A stretch of DNA of 64,000 bases from Capnocytophaga periodontitidis. Lineage in GTDB: Bacteria; Bacteroidota; Bacteroidia; Flavobacteriales; Flavobacteriaceae. The stretch lies in contig NZ_JAEFDB010000001.1 in the NCBI RefSeq assembly GCF_016126015.1, forward strand, positions 124,001 to 188,000, written 5' to 3'. The notes beneath the pieces were generated by a model that saw only the letters and a program-made list of their open reading frames with translations, was not told the origin of the DNA and ran no database searches. This document shows positions 33,716 through 43,151 of the stretch, piece after piece (position 1 is the first letter of the stretch; the number at the start of each line of letters is the position of its first letter). The position numbers and the translations under genes were made by a program.

Positions 33716-33970
33716 TTATGCATTTTTTTTTGTATTTTCTTCTTCGTTAGGTTTTACTAAAATGGCATATATTTCAATAGCAAAGCCTAATAGCACCAAA
33801 GCAGGGGCTAAGTGAATGCGTCTGAAATTAAAAATCGACGTATCAAATACTGCGGGGTTGTCGCTTCCGCCACCGCTCATCAGTATAAAACCAATAGCGA
33901 TTACCGCTAATCCTATTCCCATTATGAGATAGTTTTTCTTTCCGAATATAGAAGTTGAATGATGTTTCAT
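33716..33970 (-). CDS. DUF3098 membrane protein
   Basis: This 84-residue protein has two membrane spans (about 14-32 and 54-72). The family pattern is clear: FGKKNYLIMGIGLAVIAIGF, LMSGGGSDNPAVFD, and FRRIHLAPALVLLGF. DUF3098 genes commonly follow ftsX in Bacteroidota, as here with a 13-base gap, suggesting a link to division or envelope work, but the role is not known. Confidence 0.92.
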   Translation of the reverse strand: MKHHSTSIFGKKNYLIMGIGLAVIAIGFILMSGGGSDNPAVFDTSIFNFRRIHLAPALVLLGFAIEIYAILVKPNEEENTKKNA

Positions 33971-33983
33971 ATCTGTTGTTTAT

Positions 33984-34862
33984 TTAATAGTAGAGATCGT
34001 TTGTGTTTAAGTTTAAGAATCGTTGTGTAGCGAAATAAGTGCTCAACCAACTGATGAGAATTCCCATAGCGAAAATTCCTATAAAAACGACACATAATAT
34101 CGTGTTGTCTAATAATATAGAAAACTCAGGGTATGATTTTACAATTGCTAAGAGTGCCCCGTAGAATAGCAGTATAGCGAGAAAAGCGCTCAAAATACCC
34201 AAGCGTACATTAGTGCGGATAAACGGGCGACGTATAAAACTACGGGTGGCACCTACCAATTGCATTGTTTTGATAATAAAACGTTTAGAGTAGATAGATA
34301 GGCGAATAGAAGCATTGATGAGCAGTACCGATACAAAGGTGAAGAGTGCGCTAAATACTAAAGTAATAAGTCCTATTCTATTTACGTTCTCGTGAATGAG
34401 AGCGACGAGGGATTGATCGTATACTACTTCCGATACAAAAGAGTTTTGTTCTAATTCACGTTTTATTTCTGCCATTTTATCGGGTTCAGCATAATCGGCT
34501 TTTAAGCTCAAGTCGATAACATTTTGTAAGGGGTTTGTACCAATGAAGCTCACAAAATCTTCGCCTATGTCCTTGCTAAAGGTTTCAGCAGCTTCATCTT
34601 TGGAGATAAATCGCAATGATTTTACAAATGAAGCTACTGAGAGTGTTTTTTGTAATTGAGCGATATCGGCACTTTTAGCTTCGTCTTTAATGAGGATAGT
34701 AACAGTTACTTGTTCTTTGAAGTGATTGGCTAACTTTTTAGTACTGAACACTAAAAAACCAAAGAATCCCAATAGGAAGAGTACTAAGGTAATGCTCACT
34801 ATTACCGAAAAATAGGAAGTGAGTAATCGTCGTTTGTTAAAAGAATCAATAGACCGAGCCAT
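33984..34862 (-). CDS. ftsX: Cell-division permease-like protein FtsX
   Basis: FtsX with FtsE controls peptidoglycan hydrolases at the septum. The 292-residue protein has a first span (about 16-37), an extracytoplasmic domain with TVTILIKDEAKSADI and LRFISKDEAAETF, and three C-terminal spans (LITLVFSALFTFVSVLLI, GILSAFLAILLFYGALL, LCVVFIGIFAMGILISW). IIKTMQLVGATRSFIRRPF is the family coupling segment. ftsE is not adjacent; in Bacteroidota it often lies elsewhere. It heads the six-gene minus run and has a full promoter. Confidence 0.95.
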   Translation of the reverse strand: MARSIDSFNKRRLLTSYFSVIVSITLVLFLLGFFGFLVFSTKKLANHFKEQVTVTILIKDEAKSADIAQLQKTLSVASFVKSLRFISKDEAAETFSKDIGEDFVSFIGTNPLQNVIDLSLKADYAEPDKMAEIKRELEQNSFVSEVVYDQSLVALIHENVNRIGLITLVFSALFTFVSVLLINASIRLSIYSKRFIIKTMQLVGATRSFIRRPFIRTNVRLGILSAFLAILLFYGALLAIVKSYPEFSILLDNTILCVVFIGIFAMGILISWLSTYFATQRFLNLNTNDLYY

Positions 34863-34896
34863 TCTTGTTTTTTCTATTTATAAACTAAAAATCAGG

Positions 34897-34927
34897 CAAA
34901 AGTATAATATTTTTTTGAAATAGCAAA
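34897..34927 (-). promoter_or_regulatory. Promoter of the ftsX-led operon
   Basis: On the minus strand: TTTG (34924-34927), 19 bases, then TACTTTTG (34897-34904). The leader is about 28 bases. Confidence 0.75.
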
Positions 34928-34978
34928 AAAAAACTAATTTGCTAGTTTTCTAATTTTTAAAATTTACTAATTATTTTG

Positions 34979-34986
34979 TATCTTTG
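34979..34986 (+). promoter_or_regulatory. -7 box of the first SusC-like gene
   Basis: TATCTTTG lies 17 bases before the ATG at 35004. No good -33 TTTG is at the right distance, so the promoter may be regulated or weak. Confidence 0.55.
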
Positions 34987-35003
34987 CCTTAAATTTCTGC
35001 TCT

Positions 35004-36824
35004 ATGAATCTAAAAAATATACTTATAATTGCTTTTTTAGGGCTTTTTGCTTTACCTTCATTGGCTCAAACCCTTACTGTAACAGGGAGAGTAGTAGATG
35101 AAGAGCACATCCCTATGTTTGGAGCTTCGGTGTGGGTAAAAGGCACTAAACGTGGAGCTGTAGCCGATTTTGATGGGAATTTTAGTATAGAAGTGTCTGT
35201 AGGTGAAGTGTTAGAATTTTCTTTTTTAGGTTATGAAAAGATAGAACGCACTATCAAAGAAGATACTAAAAAAATTAATATTACTCTCAAAGAGGAAGAG
35301 ACTGAAACGCTTTGTGATATTCCAGGGGCTCCACGATTGATGTTTCCAGCAGCACCTGGTGTTCGCGAATATTGGGAAAACTTGCCTTATCAAGGACAAA
35401 ATATATATTCAAGAGATTATCGAGAGCTACCTACGGTTCAATTGACTGATGTTTTGGAAGGACGCGCCTTGAGTTTCAACGCAAGTACAAGTACAATCCG
35501 AGGTGGGAAGGTGCTTTATGTAGTTGATGGTATTCCTATAAGCCAAAATGCTGATGATATTGCGTATCTAACCCCACAAAATATACAACAAATAGAAGTG
35601 TTGCCTGGTGCCTCGGCAGCTGCCTTGTACGGAGGTGAGGCATCTAATGGAGCTGTTGTAATTACTACTAAAATAAGAAAAAACTGGGAAGCAAAACGTA
35701 ATTTTTCATCGGCTACGGGCGTTTATAGCAACGGAAAAACAATTGCACAAAATGCAATTAGTTTATATATGGGTAATAATGATGAGCATCAAACCTATCT
35801 ATCAGCTACTTCCTTGCAATCAGGGCGAGAAAATCAATTTTCACCTTATGAACGCTATCAACTCTTTGCTCGCCATAATAGTTATATCGGTAGAGCGGGG
35901 TTGAATTTAGATCTTTCAGGGGGGTATTCTCACCAAAATCAACAAACATTAGTAGCTCCTGAAAATTTCTATGCTTTTTCAGGAGCACTAACTTATAGAA
36001 ATGGGAGTGATTTTAATGTAGGGACTCATTTTAGGTTAGACAATCGTTCTTTGCCTTCTGAAAAACTTTCTTATTATACCGATGTGTTGCTCAATTATCT
36101 ATGCTATTTAGATTATGGTTTTTTACTCCATTCTCATTTAGGAACTTCTTATGAAAGAGATAAAACAGCTGTTTTTGGGCTTACTTCTTTAGAATATGAT
36201 GAGAAAGCCTATCTATATTTTTCGGCAAGGCGTGATTTTCCTACAGTAAGCTCAGCGAACGCCTTGTATTGGCGACCTACGATAGGAGCTTCAGTGTTAC
36301 CACATCACATCTTTAAAAAATTACAAAAAAAGAGAAATAAAAAACTTACTAATAGTAAATTACGTGGGGCATATACTTGGGGAGAAGATTCTTCTTATGA
36401 AATAGGATTTGAAACTGAATGGTGGGGTAGTTTCTTTTGTGATGCTACCCTATATCGCACTTCATTAGAAGATACTTCCTTACTCAACAATCGCTTACAA
36501 ACTGAAGGAGCAGAAATGAGAATAGGAGGGGTATACTACTACAAACAATATACTTGGCGCAACAAGTTCATCACTTCATTTAACGAAAAAGAAATAGGAA
36601 CATCTTGGCGTTTGGGGTGGCAAACCTATATGAGTGATAATAATTGGCAACTTACAGCTCTACTCACTTCCGACACTACACAATTACACTTACAAGAACT
36701 TTCGCTTAGTTACAATTTAAGAGGTTTGCTTGATGTTGCCTATTTTCTCAATGTGTCGCTCTATTATTCTGCTCCTCCTTCTACACCCAAAAACACAGGT
36801 TTGATGCTCAAAATTCATTTTTAA
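35004..36824 (+). CDS. Size-reduced SusC-like TonB-dependent receptor (606 aa)
   Basis: The protein has signal MNLKNILIIAFLGLFALPSLAQ, a carboxypeptidase-regulatory-like beta-sandwich (about 24-97, GRVVDEEHIPMFGASVWVKG, VLEFSFLGYEKI), a plug domain (GKVLYVVDGIPI, IQQIEVLPGASAAALYGG, NGAVVITTK; about 135-230) and a short barrel ending LKIHF. SusC proteins usually have about 1000 residues; the 959-residue paralogue at 36904 is near that. Here about 350 barrel/loop residues are missing. The frame is open throughout with no internal stop, so it looks shrunken rather than broken. Whether it still forms a full barrel is uncertain. It has its own promoter, 79 bases before the next gene. Confidence 0.82.
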   Translation: MNLKNILIIAFLGLFALPSLAQTLTVTGRVVDEEHIPMFGASVWVKGTKRGAVADFDGNFSIEVSVGEVLEFSFLGYEKIERTIKEDTKKINITLKEEETETLCDIPGAPRLMFPAAPGVREYWENLPYQGQNIYSRDYRELPTVQLTDVLEGRALSFNASTSTIRGGKVLYVVDGIPISQNADDIAYLTPQNIQQIEVLPGASAAALYGGEASNGAVVITTKIRKNWEAKRNFSSATGVYSNGKTIAQNAISLYMGNNDEHQTYLSATSLQSGRENQFSPYERYQLFARHNSYIGRAGLNLDLSGGYSHQNQQTLVAPENFYAFSGALTYRNGSDFNVGTHFRLDNRSLPSEKLSYYTDVLLNYLCYLDYGFLLHSHLGTSYERDKTAVFGLTSLEYDEKAYLYFSARRDFPTVSSANALYWRPTIGASVLPHHIFKKLQKKRNKKLTNSKLRGAYTWGEDSSYEIGFETEWWGSFFCDATLYRTSLEDTSLLNNRLQTEGAEMRIGGVYYYKQYTWRNKFITSFNEKEIGTSWRLGWQTYMSDNNWQLTALLTSDTTQLHLQELSLSYNLRGLLDVAYFLNVSLYYSAPPSTPKNTGLMLKIHF

Positions 36825-36845
36825 ACGTTAAAAAAATATAAAAAT

Positions 36846-36877
36846 TTTGTATTTTTAACTAAGAAGTATTATTTTTG
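36846..36877 (+). promoter_or_regulatory. Promoter of the SusC/DUF1735 operon
   Basis: TTTG (36846-36849), 20 bases, then TATTTTTG (36870-36877): a canonical promoter, 26 bases before the ATG at 36904. Confidence 0.8.
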
Positions 36878-36903
36878 CGGGGTATATTTATAAATATATC
36901 GCT

Positions 36904-39783
36904 ATGAAACAGAAAATACAACTTCTTTTAACCCTGTTGCTCCTAACTTCAGGAGCCCTCCAAGCTCAAATGAAAACCATTACTGGGGAAGTTTTCGACG
37001 AGAACAATGAGCCTCTGCCATCAGTTGAAGTAATTATTAAAAACACAAATTCATCAAAAAATCCTAAAAGTGTTTCAACAGATATTGATGGTAAATTTGA
37101 ACTCAAAGCCAGAGTAGGTGATATACTTGAGTTTAGTTTTTTAGGCTATGAAACCCAAAAAAGAAAAGTAGAGGGTAAAAATAAAACTATCAATTTTAGG
37201 GTGGTTTTAAAAGAGGAAAAAATAGGCCTTTGTATCCTCCCTTTTATTACTATTCCTCCAAAAACTATGGCTTTGGGGATCCAAAAAGTCCCATATCGTT
37301 TAACCTATCTACAACAAGCTGTATCAAGCAAAGACCTCACTCAAGTCAAACAAGCAAATTTTGTGAATAGCCTTGATGGTAGGGTTGCGGGTTTGCATAT
37401 CCAGCGTAATGCGACGGGTATAGGAGGGGCTACTAAAGCTACTATGCGCGGGGCTCGCTCACTTTTTGGTGATAACAATGTGCTTTATGTGGTGGATGGA
37501 ATGCCTATAGTTAATCAAGCTGAAAGAGGGTTTGGAGGCAATGGCAGAGATACCAGCGAAGGTATATCCGACCTCAATCCTGAAGACATTGCAGAGGTAG
37601 TAGTACTACAAGGGGCACAAGCTACTGCCCTCTACGGAGCATCGGCTGCTAATGGGGTACTACTCATTCGCACTAAGAAGGCTAATGACAATCAACTCAA
37701 TATAAACTTGTCTTCCTCAGTAGAATTTGTAAATAAACTAACAAAACCTGAGTTCCAAGAAACCTATGGCAATGAGTTAGGACAATACACTTCTCTCTCT
37801 ACTCGAGCCTTACCTAAGGGTACTGATTTCAATATCAATGATTTTTATAGAACAGGTCACATATACCAAAATTCACTAAATGTTTCAGGTGGATTTAATT
37901 TTGAAGGTGGCAATAATAAAACGTATGCTTCAGTAGCATCTTTGCAGTCAGGAGGGATAGTGCCTAATAGCGTATATAACCGTTACAACGCTTATTTACA
38001 AAATAGTACTTCTCTGTTAAAAAAGAAGTTGAATATAGATCTTTCAGGTAACTATATCCGTCAGTATGAGCGCAATCAGGTTGCTTCGGGCATTGCTTTC
38101 AACCCTATAGTAGGTTTATATTTATATCCAAGAGGTGAACAATTTGCTCAAGAGCGTTATTTTGAGCGTTATGATGCTGTAGCAGGTTATGATAAACAGT
38201 ATTGGATAGCAGGTTCCGGAACTCCTGATACTCCTGCTAATTTAGGAGAAAATATCCAAAATCCTTATTGGATTGCCTATCGCAATTTGCGTCCTGCTAC
38301 TAAAAATCGCTATATGTTTTCAGCTAAAGCGAACTACAAAATTATGGATAATCTAGAAGTGGCAGCTCGTTTCCGTATGGATAATACTTCTTCTACTATG
38401 GACGACAAGCGTTATGCTTCCACACTTCCTGCTTATGCGGCTGCTAACGGTTATTATGCTCATTGGAAAGAAACCTTTAAACAACAATATGCCGATGTTA
38501 TCGTTCATTATAATAAAACGGTTTTAGGTTTGGATTTAGATGCTCACCTCGGAGCTTCTTATGAAGGCTATGACACTCAAGTAGATGGTTATAGAGGAAA
38601 TCTGACAAATGTAAACAATTTCACTCAAAGCAATATTGCAGCTCCTACGGCGATTTTTCACCCGTTATGGGGAAAAAGAAGCAATACTGCTTTCTTTGCA
38701 ATGGCTGAAATAGATTGGAAAAATAAATTATACCTCACTCTCTCAGGTCGCGCTGATAAACCATCCGATTTTCCTTACACAAGCGAAAGTACAGTCTTCA
38801 GTCCGTCAATAGGATTAGCAATACCGTTATATAATTTTGTAAATATAAATAAAGATATATTGAAAGATGCCAAATTGCGTGGAGGTTACAGCCAAGTAGC
38901 CGCCCCTATGAGCTATGCGGGGTTAGGCGTTGCCGAAACTTCTCGTGCTTGGATAGGTGATTCGTATACTTTACCTAACTACCCTGCTGATTTACAATTA
39001 GAACGTACCACCTCTTACGAAGTAGGTTTAGATACCCGATGGTTTAACAATCTTTCATTGAATGCTACATTCTATCACACCCGTACTAACAATCAGTTAG
39101 TTCCCATTTTGTGGCAACAAGCGGGAGAGGTACAAAATCAAGGAGTAGAAGTAGCACTTGGATACACTTATAACAGAGCATTGAAAGGTGAAACTCAAAT
39201 CATTGCTTCTACTAATAAAAATAAGATACTGAGCCTACCTCGTGAGATTACCAATGGTATGTACACCTTGCGTGAAGGAGGTGAAATAGGCGATATATAC
39301 GATGCTAATGGCAATAAATTAGGCTCTACAAACCCTGATTGGCTCTTAGGCTGGAAAGGAAAATTGAGCTACAAAAATTTTGATTTAGATTTCTTGTTCA
39401 AAGCGCGTTTAGGTGGGATAGTTCTTTCAGAAACAGAACGTTATTTCGATCGTTATGGGGTTTCTAAAGCCTCTGCAGCTAATCGCGGTGCTAACTATGT
39501 TCTTTTTGTAGCTAATAGAACTGCTACCGATTATCAATATTCGGCTACTAATATTCGCTTGCAAGAAGCTGCTCTTACCTATCACTTTAGAGAAGGTTTT
39601 ATTGTGAAAGGATTGAAAGATCTCAGTGTGTCGTTAGTAGGTAGCAACCTGCTAATGCTCTATAACAAAGCACCATTCGACCCCGAAATAGTGCCTTCAG
39701 TAGGTACTTATGGCAGCGGTTATGATAAATTTATGTTGCCTTCCGTAAGAAGTTACGGATTAAATGTAAAAATGCAATTCTAA
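36904..39783 (+). CDS. SusC/RagA-family TonB-dependent receptor (959 aa)
   Basis: This full-length outer-membrane receptor imports a large ligand using TonB energy. Signal peptide MKQKIQLLLTLLLLTSGALQAQ is followed by a carboxypeptidase-regulatory-like domain (about 24-105), a plug with NVLYVVDGMPIV and EDIAEVVVLQGAQATALYG (about 150-255), and a 22-strand type barrel to residue 959, ending VKMQF. SusC normally pairs with a surface SusD lipoprotein lid. Here the next gene encodes a DUF1735/LamG-type lipoprotein instead, 9 bases downstream. The ligand is unknown. It is the first gene of a three-gene operon that ends with a shrunken paralogue. Confidence 0.9.
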   Translation: MKQKIQLLLTLLLLTSGALQAQMKTITGEVFDENNEPLPSVEVIIKNTNSSKNPKSVSTDIDGKFELKARVGDILEFSFLGYETQKRKVEGKNKTINFRVVLKEEKIGLCILPFITIPPKTMALGIQKVPYRLTYLQQAVSSKDLTQVKQANFVNSLDGRVAGLHIQRNATGIGGATKATMRGARSLFGDNNVLYVVDGMPIVNQAERGFGGNGRDTSEGISDLNPEDIAEVVVLQGAQATALYGASAANGVLLIRTKKANDNQLNINLSSSVEFVNKLTKPEFQETYGNELGQYTSLSTRALPKGTDFNINDFYRTGHIYQNSLNVSGGFNFEGGNNKTYASVASLQSGGIVPNSVYNRYNAYLQNSTSLLKKKLNIDLSGNYIRQYERNQVASGIAFNPIVGLYLYPRGEQFAQERYFERYDAVAGYDKQYWIAGSGTPDTPANLGENIQNPYWIAYRNLRPATKNRYMFSAKANYKIMDNLEVAARFRMDNTSSTMDDKRYASTLPAYAAANGYYAHWKETFKQQYADVIVHYNKTVLGLDLDAHLGASYEGYDTQVDGYRGNLTNVNNFTQSNIAAPTAIFHPLWGKRSNTAFFAMAEIDWKNKLYLTLSGRADKPSDFPYTSESTVFSPSIGLAIPLYNFVNINKDILKDAKLRGGYSQVAAPMSYAGLGVAETSRAWIGDSYTLPNYPADLQLERTTSYEVGLDTRWFNNLSLNATFYHTRTNNQLVPILWQQAGEVQNQGVEVALGYTYNRALKGETQIIASTNKNKILSLPREITNGMYTLREGGEIGDIYDANGNKLGSTNPDWLLGWKGKLSYKNFDLDFLFKARLGGIVLSETERYFDRYGVSKASAANRGANYVLFVANRTATDYQYSATNIRLQEAALTYHFREGFIVKGLKDLSVSLVGSNLLMLYNKAPFDPEIVPSVGTYGSGYDKFMLPSVRSYGLNVKMQF

Positions 39784-39792
39784 AATTCTATA

Positions 39793-40938
39793 ATGATGAA
39801 AAAAATATTTTTAATACTTAGCTTACTCTCAATAGTAGCTTGTAAAGATGAAACTACCGAAAAAATTGCCCATCCTAATATTGACCAAAAGGTTTATTTT
39901 GTAGGCAATAAATCGCAAGAGGTATTTGTGCAAGAATACCAAGAAAACAACTTAGAAAACGTAAAAGCTCAACTCATCTATCCGGCTGAGAAAAACCTAT
40001 TTGCAGATCTCCTTACAGGGGATGCGCAATATCTCGCTGATTATAATGAACGCTATGGCGTAAATTATAAATTGTTGCCTGCTGATAAATACAAAGTTGA
40101 TGAAATTATTGTCTTTGGCAAAGGTGAAAGAGAAACTCCTATAAAAATTACTATAAAAAATCTCATTTTCGATGATGATGAAGTGTATGCCCTTCCCTTG
40201 CAAATTGTGAATAGAAAAAGCATACAAGCAATTGAAGGACAAGAACATTTGCTGTTGGTGATTCGTCCTAACAGATATAGTAAAGTGTTAAAAATGGGCA
40301 CAACTTCGGTAACTTCTACCGAAATTCTTTCTTCAAGTAATGTTTTTGAGCAGTGGAGTTTTGAAACTACAGTGTATGTGGAAAGTCTTACTGGTGAAGT
40401 ACCCATCATAGGTCTCAATAAAAATACAGCAAATCCATTAGAAGTAGCATTTAAAAACAGACAATTACAAGTACAACTGAATGCTGTTACTGCTCTCGAA
40501 ATCCCTACAACAGCTTTTGCTCCTCAAGTAAACAAGTGGTATGCTCTATCGTTTACTTATGATGGTAACACTTTGCGTGCTTTTGTAAATGGCAAAACTG
40601 TCGCTACCCAATTGTTACAAGGAGGAGCTGTACAACTTAGAAATCTCTATATAGCAGGTAGTAACCAGCGCTTGAGAGAGTTACGCTTTTGGCGAAGAGC
40701 TCTTACTCAACAAGAACTTAAAGCTAACCTATGGCATACTTTACCTACTAACAAAGATTTACAACTTTATTTGCCTCTCAACGGCAAAAAAATAGATTTT
40801 AATACCAAAGAGGTAACCGACGACGAAACAGGGCTCTGGGATTGGTCGTCTTATGGAATGCCTATAATCAGCCTGCCCTCAGGAGCTTCTTTTGATAGTG
40901 CTACTGGCAATGGTTATAGATTTCCACCAGAAAATTGA
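39793..40938 (+). CDS. DUF1735 plus LamG-like surface lipoprotein
   Basis: This 381-residue lipoprotein (MMKKIFLILSLLSIVAC, Cys17) has two domains. Residues about 28-160 match the DUF1735 / BT_3987-type N-terminal domain (KVYFVGNKSQEVFVQEY, LADYNERYGVNYKLLPADKY). Residues about 170-345 form a concanavalin/LamG jelly roll (WSFETTVYVESL, KWYALSFTYDGNTLRAFVNG, LRELRFWRRALTQQELKANLW), a glycan-binding fold. DUF1735 lipoproteins usually belong to glycan-harvest loci with SusCD and GH18 glycosidases; neither SusD nor a glycosidase is present. It likely sits on the surface as the binding partner of the SusC-like protein. Confidence 0.82.
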   Translation: MMKKIFLILSLLSIVACKDETTEKIAHPNIDQKVYFVGNKSQEVFVQEYQENNLENVKAQLIYPAEKNLFADLLTGDAQYLADYNERYGVNYKLLPADKYKVDEIIVFGKGERETPIKITIKNLIFDDDEVYALPLQIVNRKSIQAIEGQEHLLLVIRPNRYSKVLKMGTTSVTSTEILSSSNVFEQWSFETTVYVESLTGEVPIIGLNKNTANPLEVAFKNRQLQVQLNAVTALEIPTTAFAPQVNKWYALSFTYDGNTLRAFVNGKTVATQLLQGGAVQLRNLYIAGSNQRLRELRFWRRALTQQELKANLWHTLPTNKDLQLYLPLNGKKIDFNTKEVTDDETGLWDWSSYGMPIISLPSGASFDSATGNGYRFPPEN

Positions 40939-40940
40939 CA

Positions 40941-42875
40941 ATGAAACTGAACAAACATCACCTCTTACTTTTGCTTTTTCTATTAGGAGCAACTTTACAC
41001 GCCCAAGTGAAAAATATCACTGGGCGTGTGATAGATGCAAAAGAAAGAAATCCAATTTCTTTTGTTCCAATAGTTGTAAAAACTTCTCCACCTACAGAAC
41101 CTCCACAAGTGGTGATGACAGATTTAGACGGTAAATTTCAGCTCCAAGCAAAAGAAGGTGATGTACTTGAAATTGCCTTTATGGGATATGAAAAACAATA
41201 CAAAAAAATAGAAGGTAAAGCTAAGAAAAAACACTTTAAAATTGTTTTAGAAGAAGAAAGTGTGGGAACAGTTTGTTATGGACCTATGAGCATACTTTTC
41301 TACACTTCACTCGAACGAAGGAAAGAGGAAGAAACATTTACTTACCCGCAACAATCTATAGGAGAACAAGAACTTACAGAAGTAAAACAGATGAATTTTC
41401 TCAATAGTCTTGAAGGTAGGATTGCAGGGATACAGCTACAACACGAAGCCTTAGAGATAAGAGGAGGTAACAAAGTGCGTTATATAGTAGATGGGGTACC
41501 TATAGACAATCCCTCTGATCTCAACCCTGAGGATATAAGGAGTCTTACTGTTTTGTCAGGTACTCAAGCTGCGGCTATTTATGGAGCATCAGCAGCTAAT
41601 GGAGTAGTACTTATTCGCACTAAAAAATCTACAAGTAAGAAACTGAATGTCAATTTCTCTTCATCAGCCGAGTTGTTAAAACCACTTTCTTCAGAAGATA
41701 TTTATAGAACGGGATATGTATACCAAAATGCAGTGAGTTTTTCAGGAGGACAAAACTTTAAGAAAGGAGCAAAAAATAGAATATATGCTTCTTTAGCTTC
41801 TTTAGAATCAACAAGTATTGTGCCTAACGACTCCTATAATCGCTATAATAGCTATTTACACAATGCAACTTCTTTGTTGAATGATAAATTGAACATAGAT
41901 CTTTCAGCTAATTATATCCATCAGTATGAGCGCACTCCAAGCGGTTATCACAATCAATACACTGAAATGAAAGACCGCTATATGTTTTTAGCTAAGGCAA
42001 ATTATGTAGTAGGTAGAGGTTTATCCTTCACTGGGCATTTCCGTATGGATAACAATTTTATTACAGCACACTCCACTTATAAACAACAATACGCTGATGT
42101 CATCTTAGGCTATAGCAAAAAACTCTCAACCAATTTCAACTTAGAGAGTCATTTAGGGGCTTTGTACGAAGAAAATAACACCCAAGCTGCTTTTGCAGTA
42201 ACCGAAGTGGATTGGCAATCTAAAGTGTTTCTTACTCTTTCAGGACGTACTGAAAAATATTTAAATCATATTTATGACAATAATAAACTCCTATTCACTC
42301 CCTCAGTAAGTATAGCAATGCTCTTGCATCAATTCTTAGATATGAATGAAAGAACATTAGGTTATGCTAAATTGCGTGCTGGTTATACCCCAATAACAGA
42401 CCCTTACGATTGGCAGTCAGAACGCTCTATGTGTTATGAGATAGGTTTAGATAGCAAATGGTTGTTTGATTGTCTCTCTGCTGGGGTTACTTTTTATCGC
42501 AATCAAATCAATAAACAAGGTGTAGAACTTGTTTTAGGCTACATTAGCGAAAAACCCAATCCTTACCCTAAAACTCCAGGATTCTATTGGGAGACCCAAC
42601 TTGTTGCAGCTACCTATCCTCATACACAATTAGGTTGGCGTGGAAAAATGAACTATAATGATTTTGATTTAAATTTCTTGTTTAAAGCCCGCTCAGGTAA
42701 GAAAGTGTGCTTGCAAGAAGCCGCCCTTACTTATCATTTTAAGGGAAAATTTGAGATGAAAGGCTTGAATGACCTTAGTATGTCGTTAATAGCTACTTAT
42801 GATATTGATAGCCCAAAATATACCTCACTACCACTTGTAAGAAGCTATGGTTTGAGCGTAAGAATGCAATTCTGA
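40941..42875 (+). CDS. Size-reduced SusC-like receptor (644 aa)
   Basis: From the ATG at 40941, 2 bases after the lipoprotein stop, 644 residues. Signal peptide MKLNKHHLLLLLFLLGATLHAQ, regulatory-like domain (about 24-100), plug with VRYIVDGVPIDNPSDLNPED and LSGTQAAAIYGASAANGVV, then a short barrel ending VRMQF. It aligns along its whole length with the 959-residue protein (SxNIHQYER-type, FRMDN, YKQQYADVI, DFDLNFLFKARSG, CLQEAALTYHF). It lacks about 310 residues as several separate in-frame deletions, mostly of loops. This speaks for stepwise shortening, not one accident. Confidence 0.82.
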   Translation: MKLNKHHLLLLLFLLGATLHAQVKNITGRVIDAKERNPISFVPIVVKTSPPTEPPQVVMTDLDGKFQLQAKEGDVLEIAFMGYEKQYKKIEGKAKKKHFKIVLEEESVGTVCYGPMSILFYTSLERRKEEETFTYPQQSIGEQELTEVKQMNFLNSLEGRIAGIQLQHEALEIRGGNKVRYIVDGVPIDNPSDLNPEDIRSLTVLSGTQAAAIYGASAANGVVLIRTKKSTSKKLNVNFSSSAELLKPLSSEDIYRTGYVYQNAVSFSGGQNFKKGAKNRIYASLASLESTSIVPNDSYNRYNSYLHNATSLLNDKLNIDLSANYIHQYERTPSGYHNQYTEMKDRYMFLAKANYVVGRGLSFTGHFRMDNNFITAHSTYKQQYADVILGYSKKLSTNFNLESHLGALYEENNTQAAFAVTEVDWQSKVFLTLSGRTEKYLNHIYDNNKLLFTPSVSIAMLLHQFLDMNERTLGYAKLRAGYTPITDPYDWQSERSMCYEIGLDSKWLFDCLSAGVTFYRNQINKQGVELVLGYISEKPNPYPKTPGFYWETQLVAATYPHTQLGWRGKMNYNDFDLNFLFKARSGKKVCLQEAALTYHFKGKFEMKGLNDLSMSLIATYDIDSPKYTSLPLVRSYGLSVRMQF

Positions 42876-42882
42876 AAATTTG

Positions 42883-43149
42883 TTAATTTGCTAATTCAAA
42901 TTTTACTCCTCTGAGTTCTTCAATCTGTTGTAACAAGTGATGAATGATTTCCAACCCTGCCATATTCACTTCAAGGTCGTAATGCCAATTTGTAAAGCGT
43001 TCAAAATCCGAAAGTTGGTCATAATGAAGGTAAGTAGTGTTGTTGATGACCTCCGTTTGTATGAGCCCGCTGGAGGCTAAATCGTCGAAAAAAGTGACTT
43101 CTATATTGTATAAACGAACGATGTCTTCTCTTGATATTCTCTCTTCCAT
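42883..43149 (-). CDS. cbpM: Chaperone modulator CbpM
   Basis: This 88-residue MerR-like helical protein is known to bind and inhibit the J-domain of CbpA. MEERISREDIVRLYNIEVTF, FFDDLASSGLI, and HYDLEVNMAGLEIIHHLLQQ are the family pattern. It lies 2 bases after cbpA on the same strand, the expected pairing. Its stop is 7 bases from the convergent SusC-like gene, with only a weak AT-rich stem between them. Confidence 0.92.
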   Translation of the reverse strand: MEERISREDIVRLYNIEVTFFDDLASSGLIQTEVINNTTYLHYDQLSDFERFTNWHYDLEVNMAGLEIIHHLLQQIEELRGVKFELAN

Positions 43150-43151
43150 AA

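Noticed and set aside
42876-42905. Terminator between the last SusC-like gene and cbpM
   Set aside because: Only an AT-rich 8-bp stem without a T-run; too weak to call.
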